Shown here: positions 29,956-39,163 of the stretch, one piece after another
Layout: each line of letters opens with the position of its first letter
Position numbering within the stretch: the first letter of the stretch is position 1
From: Pseudomonas sp. HMWF021
GTDB lineage: Bacteria; Pseudomonadota; Gammaproteobacteria; Pseudomonadales; Pseudomonadaceae
Reading direction: 5' to 3'
Assembly (NCBI RefSeq): GCF_003061005.1
Contig: NZ_QAIK01000094.1
Coordinates: forward strand, 1-57,564
Length of the DNA: 57,564 nt
Program-made: the position numbers and the translations under genes
Notes under the pieces: generated by a model
Told to the model about the DNA's origin: nothing
Databases searched by the model: none
What the model saw: only the letters and a program-made list of their open reading frames with translations

Positions 29956-29984
29956 TTGACAGGCCCCGGTGTGGGTCCTAGCAT
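29956..29984 (+). promoter_or_regulatory. Sigma-70 promoter of ispB
   Basis: A perfect TTGACA (29956-29961), a 17-base spacer and TAGCAT (29979-29984) end 32 bases before the ispB start. It is nearly back-to-back with the rplU promoter. Confidence 0.65.
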
Positions 29985-30016
29985 GCCGCGCAACCCTTCT
30001 GGAGCAACTGTCGCTG

Positions 30017-30985
30017 ATGCAACCCCAAGCTTTCTACCGCGCGGTGGCGGACGATTTTAGCGCCGTCGACGGCATCATCAAGAAGCAGCTGACTTCCCGA
30101 GTGCCGCTGGTATCGAAAATCGGCGATTACATCACCTCGGCCGGCGGTAAACGCCTGCGTCCTTTATTGGTGTTGCTGTGTGGCAAAGCCCTGGGCCGCG
30201 AAGGCGATGACCTGCGTCTGCTCGCCGCCACCATCGAATTCCTGCATACCGCGACCCTGCTGCATGACGACGTGGTCGACATGTCCGGCATGCGCCGTGG
30301 CCGTTCGACCGCCAACGCCATGTGGGGCAATGCCCCGAGCGTGCTGGTCGGCGACTTCCTGTACTCGCGCTCGTTCGAAATGATGGTCGAGCTGGGTTCG
30401 ATGCCGGTGATGAAGATCCTGTCCCAGGCCACCCGCATCATCGCCGAAGGCGAAGTGTTGCAGCTGTCCAAAGTGCGCGACGCCAGCACCACCGAAGAAA
30501 CCTACATGGAAGTCATCCGCGGCAAGACCGCGATGCTCTTCGAAGCCTCTACCCACAGCGCTGCCGCACTGGCCGGTGCCACTGCCGAGCAGAGCGAAGC
30601 CCTGCGTACCTTCGGTGATCACCTGGGCGTGGCGTTCCAGCTGGTCGACGACCTGCTGGATTACAAGGGCGACGCCGAGACTTTGGGCAAGAACGTCGGC
30701 GACGACCTGGCCGAAGGCAAGCCGACCCTGCCATTGATCTACACCATGCGCGAAGGCACGCCGGAACAGGCTGCACTGGTGCGCCAGGCGATCCAGAAAG
30801 GCGGGATCGAAGACCTGGAAAGCATCCGCATCGCCGTGGAGGCTTCGGGCTCGCTGGAATACACCGCACAACTGGCTCGCGATTACGTGGCCCGTGCAAT
30901 CAAGTGCCTCGACGCGCTGCCGGCCAGCGAATACCGCGATGCGCTGGTGGAACTGAGCGAGTTTGCGGTCGCCCGTACGCACTGA
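30017..30985 (+). CDS. ispB: Polyprenyl (octa/nonaprenyl) diphosphate synthase IspB
   Basis: The 322-aa trans-prenyltransferase makes the ubiquinone side chain. The first aspartate-rich motif is [15 protein letters not shown], the second is [12 protein letters not shown], and GGKRLRPLL is the conserved substrate-binding block. The ATG at 30017 gives [14 protein letters not shown]. Chain length (C40 or C45) cannot be read reliably from the sequence; pseudomonads make Q9. It is divergent from rplU with close promoters. Confidence 0.93.
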   Translation: MQPQAFYRAVADDFSAVDGIIKKQLTSRVPLVSKIGDYITSAGGKRLRPLLVLLCGKALGREGDDLRLLAATIEFLHTATLLHDDVVDMSGMRRGRSTANAMWGNAPSVLVGDFLYSRSFEMMVELGSMPVMKILSQATRIIAEGEVLQLSKVRDASTTEETYMEVIRGKTAMLFEASTHSAAALAGATAEQSEALRTFGDHLGVAFQLVDDLLDYKGDAETLGKNVGDDLAEGKPTLPLIYTMREGTPEQAALVRQAIQKGGIEDLESIRIAVEASGSLEYTAQLARDYVARAIKCLDALPASEYRDALVELSEFAVARTH

Positions 30986-31003
30986 TACCGCTGAAGCAAG
31001 ATC

Positions 31004-31071
31004 AAAAGATCGCAGCCTTCGGCAGCTCCTGCACAATCATCGGTAGGAGCTGCCGAAGGCTGCGATCTTTT
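31004..31071. repeat. Inverted repeat pair, GATCGCAGCCTTCGGCAGCTCC family
   Basis: Perfect 27-base arms (31004-31030 and 31045-31071) enclose a 14-base loop between ispB and the phnA-like gene. The right arm ends in CTTTT, so it can serve as terminator of ispB. Confidence 0.88.
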
Positions 31072-31144
31072 GCTTTTGGCTCCATCAAAGGCTAAAACCC
31101 TATACAATGTGCGACTTTTAGCGATCCCCTACCAAGGAGCCTTA

Positions 31145-31486
31145 GTGAGCACGTTGCCACCCTGCCCGAAATGCAATTCCGAATACACCTACGAAGACGG
31201 TGCCCAACTGATCTGCCCTGAGTGCGCCCACGAGTGGTCGGCCAATGGCGAAGCCGAAGTGGCGTCCGATGATGCCGTGAAGAAAGATTCGGTCGGCAAT
31301 GTGCTGCAGGACGGCGACACCATCACCGTGATCAAGGACCTGAAAGTCAAGGGCACCTCGCTGGTGGTCAAGGTCGGCACCAAGGTCAAGAACATCCGCC
31401 TGTGCGATGGCGACCACGACATCGACTGCAAGATCGATGGCATCGGCCCGATGAAGCTCAAATCCGAGTTCGTCAGAAAAGTCTGA
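31145..31486 (+). CDS. yjdM: Zinc ribbon domain-containing protein YjdM/PhnA
   Basis: The 113-aa protein begins with a GTG at 31145 behind AAGGAG (31133-31138). The N-terminal zinc ribbon is CPKC-(15)-CPEC. The C-terminal PhnA domain has [17 protein letters not shown] and [22 protein letters not shown]. Despite the name alkylphosphonate utilisation protein, the family lies outside the phosphonate operon in most genomes and its role is unsettled. No other phn gene is near. Confidence 0.88.
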   Translation: MSTLPPCPKCNSEYTYEDGAQLICPECAHEWSANGEAEVASDDAVKKDSVGNVLQDGDTITVIKDLKVKGTSLVVKVGTKVKNIRLCDGDHDIDCKIDGIGPMKLKSEFVRKV

Positions 31487-31647
31487 TCCCGCCGTCATCC
31501 ATCCCGCGCTCGGCGTGGGATGGAGCTTCGCCCTCCCCGTTTTGCTCCCGCACATTCGCGTAATAGCCAGACGCCAGCCGATTTGACCTTACGCAATCTT
31601 TACCCACAAAAAATCGCAATCCGCCAATAGGCGCTTGCTATTTGACG

Positions 31648-31666
31648 AATAAGAATTATTCTCATT
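31648..31666 (+). promoter_or_regulatory. Fur-box-like palindrome
   Basis: The 19-base sequence AATAAGAATTATTCTCATT is an inverted repeat around a central base with one mismatch between half sites. It agrees with the GAGAATNATTCTC core seen in Fur boxes. It lies 26 bases ahead of the start of the small gene at 31692, where Fur binding would block transcription. Confidence 0.6.
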
Positions 31667-31691
31667 GAAACCTTTCAAGGAGATGAGAACC

Positions 31692-31949
31692 ATGACTTAT
31701 TTGATCGACGCCTGGCTGGATCGTCCACACCCGTACCTCAGAATCCTGCATCGGGAAACCGGGGAAGTCTGCGCGGTACTGGAGGAAGAAGCCCTGCACG
31801 AGTTGCAGGATCAAGGCGATCTGGACGTCAGCAGCCTGAATTCCAGCGAGCCACTGGTGCTCAAGGAGCTGGTGCGCAATCTGTTCCTGTTCTGCTATGC
31901 CCGGGCCTTGCGCCCGACCAGTGAACTGCATCACAAGATCGAAATATGA
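31692..31949 (+). CDS. Small conserved protein, probably iron-regulated (PA4570-like)
   Basis: The 85-aa protein starts MTYLIDAWLDRPHPYLRILHRETGEVC behind AAGGAGATGAG. It has no signal peptide, membrane segment or recognised domain, and only two cysteines (EVCAVL and LFCYAR). By position next to ispB, and from memory of PAO1, it corresponds to PA4570, which I recall among genes raised in iron starvation. The Fur-like palindrome upstream supports this. Function unknown. Confidence 0.75.
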   Translation: MTYLIDAWLDRPHPYLRILHRETGEVCAVLEEEALHELQDQGDLDVSSLNSSEPLVLKELVRNLFLFCYARALRPTSELHHKIEI

Positions 31950-31964
31950 GTAGCGCGGTAAAAC

Positions 31965-32055
31965 TGTGGGAGCCAGCCTGCTGGCGAAAGCGGTGTGTCA
32001 GGAAACGAATGGATTGCCTGAAAGGACGCCTTCGCGAGCAAGCCCGCTCCCACAT
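31965..32055. repeat. REP-type inverted repeat pair, diverged left arm
   Basis: The left arm reads TGTGGGAGCCAGCCTGCTGG, while the right arm is the common CGAGCAAGCCCGCTCCCACA form, so the stem has mismatches. It lies between the convergent small Fur-boxed gene and fklB. Confidence 0.75.
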
Positions 32056-32085
32056 TATTGACCTGTCACAGGGACAGGCCGGGCA

Positions 32086-32703
32086 TTACAGAACGTCCAG
32101 CAGCTCGACGTCGAATACCAGAACGCTGTGCGGCGGAATGCTGCCAACGCCTTGAGCGCCGTAAGCCAATTCGCTCGGCACGTACAGGCGCCATTTGCTG
32201 CCGGCATTCATCAGTTGCAGGGCTTCGGTCCAGCCGGCGATCACGCCGCCTACCGGGAATTCTGCTGGCTGGCCGCGATCGTAGGAGCTGTCGAACACAG
32301 TGCCGTCGATCAGCATGCCGTGGTAGTGAGTACGCACGGTGTCTTCACGGGATGGCTTGGCGCCTTCGCCCTGGGTCAGCACTTCGAATTGCAGACCGGA
32401 AGCCAGGGTGGTGATGCCTTCTTTCTTGGCGTTTTCAGCCAGGAACGCACGGCCTTCGCCGGCGGCGGCTTCAGCCTTGGCAGCGGCTTCGGCTTGCATG
32501 ATCTCGCGGATCACCTTGAAGCTGGCGGACATTTCTTCCTGGCCAACACGGCTTTCCTTACCGGCGAATGCGTCGGTCAGGCCGGCCAGGATAGCGTCCA
32601 GGCTGACACCCGGTGGCGGGTTGTCGCGCAGCTGGTCACCCAGCTGACGGCCGATGCCGTAGCTGACGCGGGTTTCGTCGGTGGACAGATTTACTTCGGA
32701 CAT
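32086..32703 (-). CDS. fklB: FKBP-type peptidyl-prolyl cis-trans isomerase FklB
   Basis: The 205-aa protein has an N-terminal helical dimerisation domain (about 1-95, MSEVNLSTDETRVSYGIGRQLG) rich in alanine and glutamate. The C-terminal FKBP domain has VRTHYHGMLIDGTVFDSSYDRG and ending HSVLVFDVELLDV. There is no signal peptide, so it is the cytoplasmic FklB (FKBP22) rather than the periplasmic FkpA. The ATG at 32703 is set by homology. Confidence 0.92.
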   Translation of the reverse strand: MSEVNLSTDETRVSYGIGRQLGDQLRDNPPPGVSLDAILAGLTDAFAGKESRVGQEEMSASFKVIREIMQAEAAAKAEAAAGEGRAFLAENAKKEGITTLASGLQFEVLTQGEGAKPSREDTVRTHYHGMLIDGTVFDSSYDRGQPAEFPVGGVIAGWTEALQLMNAGSKWRLYVPSELAYGAQGVGSIPPHSVLVFDVELLDVL

Positions 32704-32825
32704 GACACTGCTCCGCTGTGCGGACGGCCACAAGACTTGCCGTGCGTGCACAGCGCGTCCCGGCGCGCCCGGAACCTAAAAGGGCGAGCAGACTAGCACA
32801 GATGCCCAGCGATGGCGCGCAACGC

Positions 32826-33131
32826 CTACAGGGCCGAACGCCAGGCCAGCGGCACTTTCAGGCTTTCCTCGCCACTGGCGCCCAGGCCACACATTTCATC
32901 GTGTACCGAGGTGTGGACGAGGTTGAACGGCAGCACCGGAAAGTTATGCAGCAAATCCCGCGCATGCTCCACCGAACGCAGCTTAAGCATCTCGCCCTTG
33001 GGGTCACTCAACGGATACGCCGCCCCGTGCATCCGCGCTTCGAGCAGGTAGATCCCGCCCTCCATGGAGATCAGGTTCAGCTCATCGACCTTTCTGGCAA
33101 TGGCAAACGCATTCAGCTCTTGCAGGTTCAT
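32826..33131 (-). CDS. DUF6482-type protein of unknown function
   Basis: This 101-aa soluble protein (MNLQELNAFAIARKVDELNLISMEGG) has no catalytic motif that I recognise. It has the look of a conserved pseudomonad protein annotated DUF6482, a name recalled from memory. It lies behind yqhA on the same strand and may share its transcript, although a hairpin separates them. Confidence 0.7.
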   Translation of the reverse strand: MNLQELNAFAIARKVDELNLISMEGGIYLLEARMHGAAYPLSDPKGEMLKLRSVEHARDLLHNFPVLPFNLVHTSVHDEMCGLGASGEESLKVPLAWRSAL

Positions 33132-33208
33132 GAACGCACCTCATGCGGTGGCGAGCGAAGAGATTTACAGGGATATGCCCGCGCGCACCAAAGCACAAGC
33201 CACAAACG

Positions 33209-33248
33209 ACACCGCCCGTCTGTTTTGCAACAGCCGGGCGGTGTTTTT
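33209..33248 (-). terminator. Hairpin after yqhA
   Basis: ACACCGCCCG and CGGGCGGTGT arms with an inner CTGTT/AACAG stem make a strong hairpin 20 bases beyond the yqhA stop. The longer T run (T6) is on the plus strand; on the minus strand only GTTTG follows, so its strength for yqhA is uncertain. Confidence 0.6.
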
Positions 33249-33267
33249 TGCAGCGTTCAGTCAATGA

Positions 33268-33756
33268 TCAGTGCTTGGTGAGCTTGTCCAGATAGCCCAT
33301 GGCAAACGCCGAGATCACGAAGGTCATGTGGATGATCACGTACCACATCAGGTGCTCGGGATCGACGTTCTTGGCGTCCATGAAGATGCGCAGCAGGTGG
33401 ATCGAGGAAATCGCCACGATCGACGCCGCCACTTTCATCTTCAGCGACGAGGAGTCCATGGTGCCCAGCCAGCTGAGCTTCTCTTTGCCTTCGTCGATGT
33501 TCAGCTCGGACACGAAGTTTTCGTAGCCGGAAATCATCACCATCACCAGCAGGCCGCCCACCAGCGCCATGTCGATCAGCGACAGCAGCACCAGGATCAG
33601 ATCCGACTCGGCCATCGAGAACACGTTGGGAATGACGTGAAACACTTCCTGGAAGAATTTCAATGCCAGCGCCAGCAGCCCTAGGGACAGCCCGATGTAG
33701 ATCGGCGCCAGCAGCCAGCGCGTGGCGTACATTGCATTTTCGATAAAGCGTTCCAT
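33268..33756 (-). CDS. yqhA: UPF0114 / YqhA family inner membrane protein
   Basis: The 162-aa protein has about four membrane helices: [69 protein letters not shown] and [18 protein letters not shown]. The [23 protein letters not shown] block is the family signature. Function is not established. Confidence 0.88.
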   Translation of the reverse strand: MERFIENAMYATRWLLAPIYIGLSLGLLALALKFFQEVFHVIPNVFSMAESDLILVLLSLIDMALVGGLLVMVMISGYENFVSELNIDEGKEKLSWLGTMDSSSLKMKVAASIVAISSIHLLRIFMDAKNVDPEHLMWYVIIHMTFVISAFAMGYLDKLTKH

Positions 33757-33930
33757 TGACTCTCACACGATAAGGATTGAAATCGGCGGCGAGTATACCA
33801 GCCGCCCGTGACAGCCAGAAACCGCCCGGCTCGCACCGCCAATCACCGCCACCTGCGTGTGTATGTGATTTTTTTTCTGCTACTGTCCAAACCATTGACC
33901 GCCTAGCGAAAGTGGACAGGACGACTGGAA

Positions 33931-35763
33931 ATGGATGTGCGATTGCCGATGATGACTGCCGGAATTTGCCTCGCTCTATTGCTGGGCGGCTGCTCTCCCG
34001 GCGATGAGAAAAAGCCTTCGGTAAGCCTTGAAGCAAAAACGGCAACCTTCGAACATTCGCTGGATGCCATCGCCGACCCGAAACTCAAGGATGCCGTGTC
34101 CGAGTTGGGCGGTTCGCTGTTGCTGCTCGAACGCGCGCAGCTCAAACTCGACAGCACACCGCTGAAAACCGTCTACGGCGAAGACACCCTCGGCATCCTC
34201 AAGCACTACCCTTCCCCGCAGGCGCTGGTCGATACCTTTATCAACGGGCTGTTCGTGCTGCACAAGGACGCCAGTTCCGACTACCTCACTGACCTGCAAC
34301 CGGTGTTCCCCTTCAACCTCAACATTCCCGGCGGTTTCCTGTTCCCGCATGGCGTGGAATGGCAGTCGGTGACGCTGAGCAACAAACGGGTGATCGCCTA
34401 TCAGCCGGAGTGGTCGGAAACCGACCCCGGCATCCAGTTGAGCCCATCCAGCTCCAACGTCACCAACCCCGACGACCTGACCGTGACCTACCCGTTCATC
34501 GAGGGTCTGGATGTGGACAGGAAGAGCCAGCCGCAACCGGTGAGCCTGCAAGGCAAAGTGGAAGTCATCGCGCCGCGCCGCCTGTTCAGCTTCAACCTGA
34601 GCCAGAAGGACGTCGGCCAGACCCGCACCGACGACAACCTCAGCGTCACCCTGCTGAAGCTTGCAAAAAACTACGCCGAAGTCGAATTCAGCAATAGCCA
34701 GCCACTGGCTCCAGAGGTCGAAGGCGCGCAACTCAATCCGCTGATCGTTCAGGCCCGCGACACCAGCGGGCAATACCTGGTGCGCGCCGGTTCGATCAAT
34801 GAGAGCCCGGCGCAAGTCGACTTCTACGAAAAACAACTGGCGAAACTGCAACAACAGAAAACCTGGAACGAGGCCCTCGAAAAACAGTTGGAGGACGATC
34901 AGCACGCCTTCGAGCAACAGCACCCGCGCCGTTACAACAAGGTCTACTTCAATGGCCCGATCGATACCCTGGAAGTCAGCGTGCTCGATTTCTCATCAGC
35001 GACCGTCACCCGCAAGGCGCTGGATCTGCCGGTACGCACGTTCAGCCAGCACACCACGGAAAAAACCGTCCAGCCGCTGGATCCGGCGGTGGTGGTCTAT
35101 GACGATCTGGCGCCCAACTGGCTCAAGGGTGCAGACCTCACCGAGGAAGAATTGAAGGCCGGCATCCGCATTCATCAATCCGTGGAGGACCCCAGCGCAG
35201 CGCGCATCGAGTTTTCCCACCGGCGCACCTTCAACGATGAACTGCTGGGCGATGACTTCAACCCGGGCGACAGTCCGGTCACGTTCTTCACCGAAAAACG
35301 CAGCGGCAAACTCGACGAGCCGATCGAACTGCCACCCGAGGCGTATCAGGTCGATCCGCTGCAGGCGACCATCACTTACGATTTGAACCTGTTCCCGGAA
35401 ACCCCGGCAATTGCCGTGGGCTCGATGCCGTTGTTTCTCGCAACCGTGGACAAGAAAACCTACGACGCCAAATCCCTGCCCAAAGGCCTGGAGATCAGGA
35501 ACAACATGTTGGTGGTGGATCTGAAACTGTTCCCGGCCAACGCCTGGCGATTCTTCGTCAAGGACGACAGCGGCAACTACCTGAAACAGATCCTCTCGGT
35601 CAGTCATGACGCGAGTGGGCAAGGCCCGGCGCTGTTCGGCGTGCATTACTTCTATGGCCGTCCAACGCAGGTGGAGACCTATCAGCGAACCGACCTCAAT
35701 ACCGTGCAATACGGCTTTGAGGTCAAGCTCGACAAGGCGCAGATGCCCGACACGGAGCCGTGA
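33931..35763 (+). CDS. Large putative lipoprotein of unknown function
   Basis: The 610-aa protein has a lipoprotein signal (MTAGICLALLLGGCSPG) with Cys21. Residue +2 is Ser, so outer-membrane sorting is expected. The rest is hydrophilic, with a short coiled-coil stretch near 300-335 (FYEKQLAKLQQQKTWNEALEKQ). The composition suggests beta-rich domains. I recognise no enzyme motif. The start has AGGA upstream. It stands alone between yqhA (divergent) and a convergent small gene. The size and single-copy placement suggest a surface or periplasmic structural role, but this is a guess. Confidence 0.8.
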   Translation: MDVRLPMMTAGICLALLLGGCSPGDEKKPSVSLEAKTATFEHSLDAIADPKLKDAVSELGGSLLLLERAQLKLDSTPLKTVYGEDTLGILKHYPSPQALVDTFINGLFVLHKDASSDYLTDLQPVFPFNLNIPGGFLFPHGVEWQSVTLSNKRVIAYQPEWSETDPGIQLSPSSSNVTNPDDLTVTYPFIEGLDVDRKSQPQPVSLQGKVEVIAPRRLFSFNLSQKDVGQTRTDDNLSVTLLKLAKNYAEVEFSNSQPLAPEVEGAQLNPLIVQARDTSGQYLVRAGSINESPAQVDFYEKQLAKLQQQKTWNEALEKQLEDDQHAFEQQHPRRYNKVYFNGPIDTLEVSVLDFSSATVTRKALDLPVRTFSQHTTEKTVQPLDPAVVVYDDLAPNWLKGADLTEEELKAGIRIHQSVEDPSAARIEFSHRRTFNDELLGDDFNPGDSPVTFFTEKRSGKLDEPIELPPEAYQVDPLQATITYDLNLFPETPAIAVGSMPLFLATVDKKTYDAKSLPKGLEIRNNMLVVDLKLFPANAWRFFVKDDSGNYLKQILSVSHDASGQGPALFGVHYFYGRPTQVETYQRTDLNTVQYGFEVKLDKAQMPDTEP

Positions 35764-35769
35764 TGGCGC

Positions 35770-36099
35770 CTAGTGGTCGAACACGCCGACCGTACGCCCA
35801 CGCCCGCCGTTGATCTGGCGCAGCTGGGCTTGCAGGTGCAGGCTCCAGATCTGCGGATCGTCGGCCAGTTCGTAGCCGTGCATCGTCAGGCTTTCAACAA
35901 TGGTGTCGAGAATCGACTCGGCGGCGACCGGCCCATGAAACGGGCCCTGAGCCTTGATGGCGGAAGGTTGTTCACCGGCCATGCCGGCGGCGAAGAGCAA
36001 GGTCCACATGCCGTTATCGCCGGCCAACGGCTTGATGGCGCATTCGATGCGGGTGACAAGACCCAGGCATTGACGGGTGAGGCAGAGGTTGCGCGACAT
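35770..36099 (-). CDS. Conserved hypothetical protein
   Basis: The 109-aa protein (MSRNLCLTRQCLGLVTRIEC, ending TVGVFDH) has no signal peptide or membrane helix and three cysteines in the first 20 residues. It converges with the lipoprotein gene, with six bases between the stops. No family is recognised. Codon use resembles that of the neighbours and the frame is long for chance on this strand, but the evidence for expression is thin. Confidence 0.6.
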   Translation of the reverse strand: MSRNLCLTRQCLGLVTRIECAIKPLAGDNGMWTLLFAAGMAGEQPSAIKAQGPFHGPVAAESILDTIVESLTMHGYELADDPQIWSLHLQAQLRQINGGRGRTVGVFDH

Positions 36100-36424
36100 G
36101 GCGGCGACCCTCGGTAAAGCCTGTATTCAGCCTTCACGCGAAGGCTGTTTCGATCCAGTGATACTGTCGATGTCCTTGAGCTGAGAATAGAAGAAAAGTC
36201 CGCCGCGCAAGCCGGATGGAACCAGAAGGCGCCGAATGGTCATTGTGTGAATATTGACGCCAGAGTAGTGGCACTTTTCACGGAGTTCACCGCAAAACCC
36301 AATATGGAAAACAACTGTGGGAGGGGGCTTGCTCCCGAAGACGGCAGATCAATCAGCTAATGTGTCGATTGATCCACCGTCTTCGGGAGCAAGCCCCCTC
36401 CCACAATTTTTACCGGGTTAAGGT
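36100..36424. other. Gene-free stretch with a REP pair
   Basis: The first 215 bases hold the upstream region of the hypothetical gene, without a promoter I can defend. The REP pair at 36316-36403 fills most of the rest. No small gene is seen. Confidence 0.6.
36316..36403. repeat. REP-type inverted repeat pair, GTGGGAGGGGGCTTGCTCCC variant
   Basis: Arms of about 25 bases, TGTGGGAGGGGGCTTGCTCC and its complement, enclose about 35 bases. The variant keeps the REP layout but changes the head palindrome to GGGAGCAAGCC type. It lies just past the stop of the Lon-like protease gene. Confidence 0.82.
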
Positions 36425-38863
36425 TCAGGCCGGTTTGGCCTCGGCCAACGCCTCCTGCGCCAGTTCCTTCTCGGCCTCTTTCAGATCGTCTTCGCTGATC
36501 ATCTCGGCAATCACCCGCAGACGTTCCACCACCCGTGCGTTGACACTGCCTTCGGGGAATTCGCCTTCGGCATTCGGCTCACCAGCCGGCTCGCCGACCA
36601 GCAGGCTCAACGCCTCATCAGCCTGACGCACCGCGTACACGTGGAATTGCCCGGCACGCACCGCCGCCAGCACCTTCTCGTCGAGCATCAGCGTGGCGAC
36701 GTTGGCCTGCGGAATGATCGCGCCCTGCTCGCCGGTCAGCCCGCGGGCTTCGCAGAGGCGGAAGAAACCTTCGATCTTCTCGTTGACCCCGCCGACCGCC
36801 TGCACTTCGCCGAACTGGTTGATGGAACCGGTGATCGCAAAGCACTGCTTGAGCGGGGTTTTCGACAGCGCCGAAATCAGCGTGCACGCCTCGCCCAGCG
36901 ACGCGCTGTCGCCATCGACGTAACCGTAGGACTGCTCCAGCGCGATGCTCGCGGAAATCGCCAGCGGAAATTCCTGGGCGTAACGGCTGCCCAGATACCC
37001 GGTAAGGATCATCACGCCCTTGGAGTGGATCGGCTGCCCGAGGTTGACCTCGCGCTCGATGTCGACGATGCCACTGCCGCCCGGGTACACCGTGGCAGAA
37101 ATCCGTGCCGGCACACCAAACGCCGAATCGCCGACTTCCAGCACGGTCAGCCCGTTGCACTTGCCGACCGCCGCGCCGTCGGTGTCGATCAGGATGATTC
37201 CGGCAAGCATGTCGTCGAGAATCCTTGCCGACACGCGGCCGGTGCGGGTGGCCTTGGCTTTCAGCGCCCGCTCGATGTGCCCGGCATCGGTCATTTCATC
37301 ACCGGCCAGATGGCGGATGAAATCCGCCTCGCTGACCAGTTGAAACAGATCACCGATCCGCGCCGACAAGCGCCCCTGATGCTCGGCCAACCGTGCGCTG
37401 TAGGTCGCCAGACGCGCCACCGCATCGGCGGTCAGCGGCGCCATGCCTTCTTCCGAAGTGCGGGTTTTCAGCAACTGGGCGAACTGCTCCAGGCTTTCGT
37501 CGACCATCGGAATGTCTTCGTCGAAGTCGACCAGCACGCGGAACATCTCCTGGAAGTCCGGATCCAGGTCCTGCAGCGTGTAATACAGCTGCCGCGCGCC
37601 GATGATGATGACTTTGACCTGCAACGGGATGTGTTGCGGGTTGAGGGTCACGGTGGCGAAACGGCCCATCTCGCCCAGCGGTGATTCCATCTTCAGTTTG
37701 CGCGATTGCAGGGCGCGCTTCAGCGCATCCCACACGAATGGCTCGCTGAGCATTTTTTCCGCTTCAAGGATCAGGAAGCCGCCGTTGGCGCGATGCAGTG
37801 CACCCGGGCGCAACTGGCGGTAAGTGGTGTAGAGCGCTCCCTGATCGGTGGTGTATTCGATGCGGCCGAACAGATTCTCGTAAGTCGGGTGCGGCTCGAA
37901 CACCACCGGCGCACCGCCGCTGGCCGGATGCCCGACCACCAGACTCGGCGCGTATTGCTCTTCCAGCAGTTTGCGCGCCACGGCGTCGGTCTTGCTGTCG
38001 TCGACCAGTTGCTCGACCACGGTTTTGAGCAGGTACACCTGCATCGCCTGCAGGTAACCGCAGACCGCAGCGTTCTCGGCGTACTTCTCGGACAGCGGCG
38101 ACAGCAACGGCTGCAACGCCAGGGTGATGGTTTCTTCGTTGAGCTGACGCAGCTGATTGTTCGACTCGCGCTTCCACTGCGGCAGGCTGGCGAGTTCTTC
38201 GTTCAGGCGTTCTTCGAGGCCGGAGATGTCCTCGTGGAAACGCTCACGATCGGCTTCCGGCAATTGCGAGAACTCGGCTTCGTCCAGCGCCTTGCCTTCG
38301 AGCATCGGCGTGAAGGCGATATTGCTGCTGTCGCGATACAGGGCGACGTCTTTTTCCAGGGCCAGACGTTCGATGACGTCCAGCGCCTTGTCATAGCGCT
38401 GGTTGAAAGCGCGGTCGATGGCGCTTTTCTTTTGCTGGTAGGACGGGTGTTCGAATACCGCCGGGAACGTCGCCAGCAAGTTGTCGATCAAGCCGTTGAT
38501 GTCGCCAATGAAGGCGCCGGCGGTGCCGGACGGCAATTCCAGTGCACGAGGCTCGCGCGGCTCATCGAAATTGTTGACGTAGACCCAGTCCGCCGGGGTC
38601 TGCAGGCGCTTGCCTTCGGCCTTCAGGTAGCGTTTGACGAACGAGAAGCGACCGGTGCCCGGTTCGCCCATGACAAAGACGTTGTAACCGGGGCGCGGCA
38701 TGGCCACACCGAACTGCAAGGCTTCGACCGCACGTTCCTGGCCAAGCACACCGCGAAAGGGCTCCAGATCATTGGTGGTAGTGAAGCTGAACTGTTCAGC
38801 GGAAAACGGACGGGTCAGCGCTTCGGGCGCTAGACGCAAGCTGGCAGCAACAGGATCAGGCAT
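36425..38863 (-). CDS. Lon-like ATP-dependent protease (AAA_32 / YcbZ-type)
   Basis: The 812-aa protein belongs to the LonB-like soluble group. The N-terminal ATPase domain carries the P-loop GEPGTGRFSF (66-75), where Arg72 takes the place of the Walker lysine. A helical insertion covers about 150-290. The ATPase then continues with HRANGGFLILEAEKML. The C-terminal S16 protease domain has Ser about 651 in DGDSASLGEA and Lys about 695 in GGVNEKIEGF, the Ser-Lys dyad. It has no N-terminal LAN domain and no membrane segment, unlike Lon and archaeal LonB. The substrate is unknown. In PAO1 the matching gene is, from memory, PA4576. Confidence 0.88.
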   Translation of the reverse strand: MPDPVAASLRLAPEALTRPFSAEQFSFTTTNDLEPFRGVLGQERAVEALQFGVAMPRPGYNVFVMGEPGTGRFSFVKRYLKAEGKRLQTPADWVYVNNFDEPREPRALELPSGTAGAFIGDINGLIDNLLATFPAVFEHPSYQQKKSAIDRAFNQRYDKALDVIERLALEKDVALYRDSSNIAFTPMLEGKALDEAEFSQLPEADRERFHEDISGLEERLNEELASLPQWKRESNNQLRQLNEETITLALQPLLSPLSEKYAENAAVCGYLQAMQVYLLKTVVEQLVDDSKTDAVARKLLEEQYAPSLVVGHPASGGAPVVFEPHPTYENLFGRIEYTTDQGALYTTYRQLRPGALHRANGGFLILEAEKMLSEPFVWDALKRALQSRKLKMESPLGEMGRFATVTLNPQHIPLQVKVIIIGARQLYYTLQDLDPDFQEMFRVLVDFDEDIPMVDESLEQFAQLLKTRTSEEGMAPLTADAVARLATYSARLAEHQGRLSARIGDLFQLVSEADFIRHLAGDEMTDAGHIERALKAKATRTGRVSARILDDMLAGIILIDTDGAAVGKCNGLTVLEVGDSAFGVPARISATVYPGGSGIVDIEREVNLGQPIHSKGVMILTGYLGSRYAQEFPLAISASIALEQSYGYVDGDSASLGEACTLISALSKTPLKQCFAITGSINQFGEVQAVGGVNEKIEGFFRLCEARGLTGEQGAIIPQANVATLMLDEKVLAAVRAGQFHVYAVRQADEALSLLVGEPAGEPNAEGEFPEGSVNARVVERLRVIAEMISEDDLKEAEKELAQEALAEAKPA

Positions 38864-39163
38864 CGGGCTTCCTTAACAATCAGGCGGGGCAGATAGCGGC
38901 ATTCTGGCGCTGCCCGTGCCCCACTGGCAAGGCGCGCCACACGACAAAGCATAGACAACCGGCCAACCCCGAACCGTCCCCCGTGAAACCGGGGTTATCG
39001 CCAAATCTTTTGTAAAAAATCACGGAACCCCCGGAACCTGCCTAAACTCCAAACTGCGCGGCTGGAACTAATACCGGCCCACTGGCGCTTTAAGGGTCTG
39101 TGATAGCAGAGCTTGGGGGGCCAGAACCCTGTCCATTGGTATGCACACAAAGAGAACAAAGCT
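38864..39163. other. Divergent intergenic region, Lon-like protease / DUF3015 gene
   Basis: About 300 bases separate the two starts. The part near 38995-39065 is AT-richer and repeats GGAACC-type hexamers (CACGGAACCCCCGGAACCTG), which hint at an ECF sigma -35 box, but no matching -10 was found. No RNA gene or repeat is seen. Confidence 0.45.

Noticed and set aside
38995-39065. GGAACC repeats as an AlgU/ECF promoter of the DUF3015 gene
   Set aside because: No matching -10 at the right distance was found.
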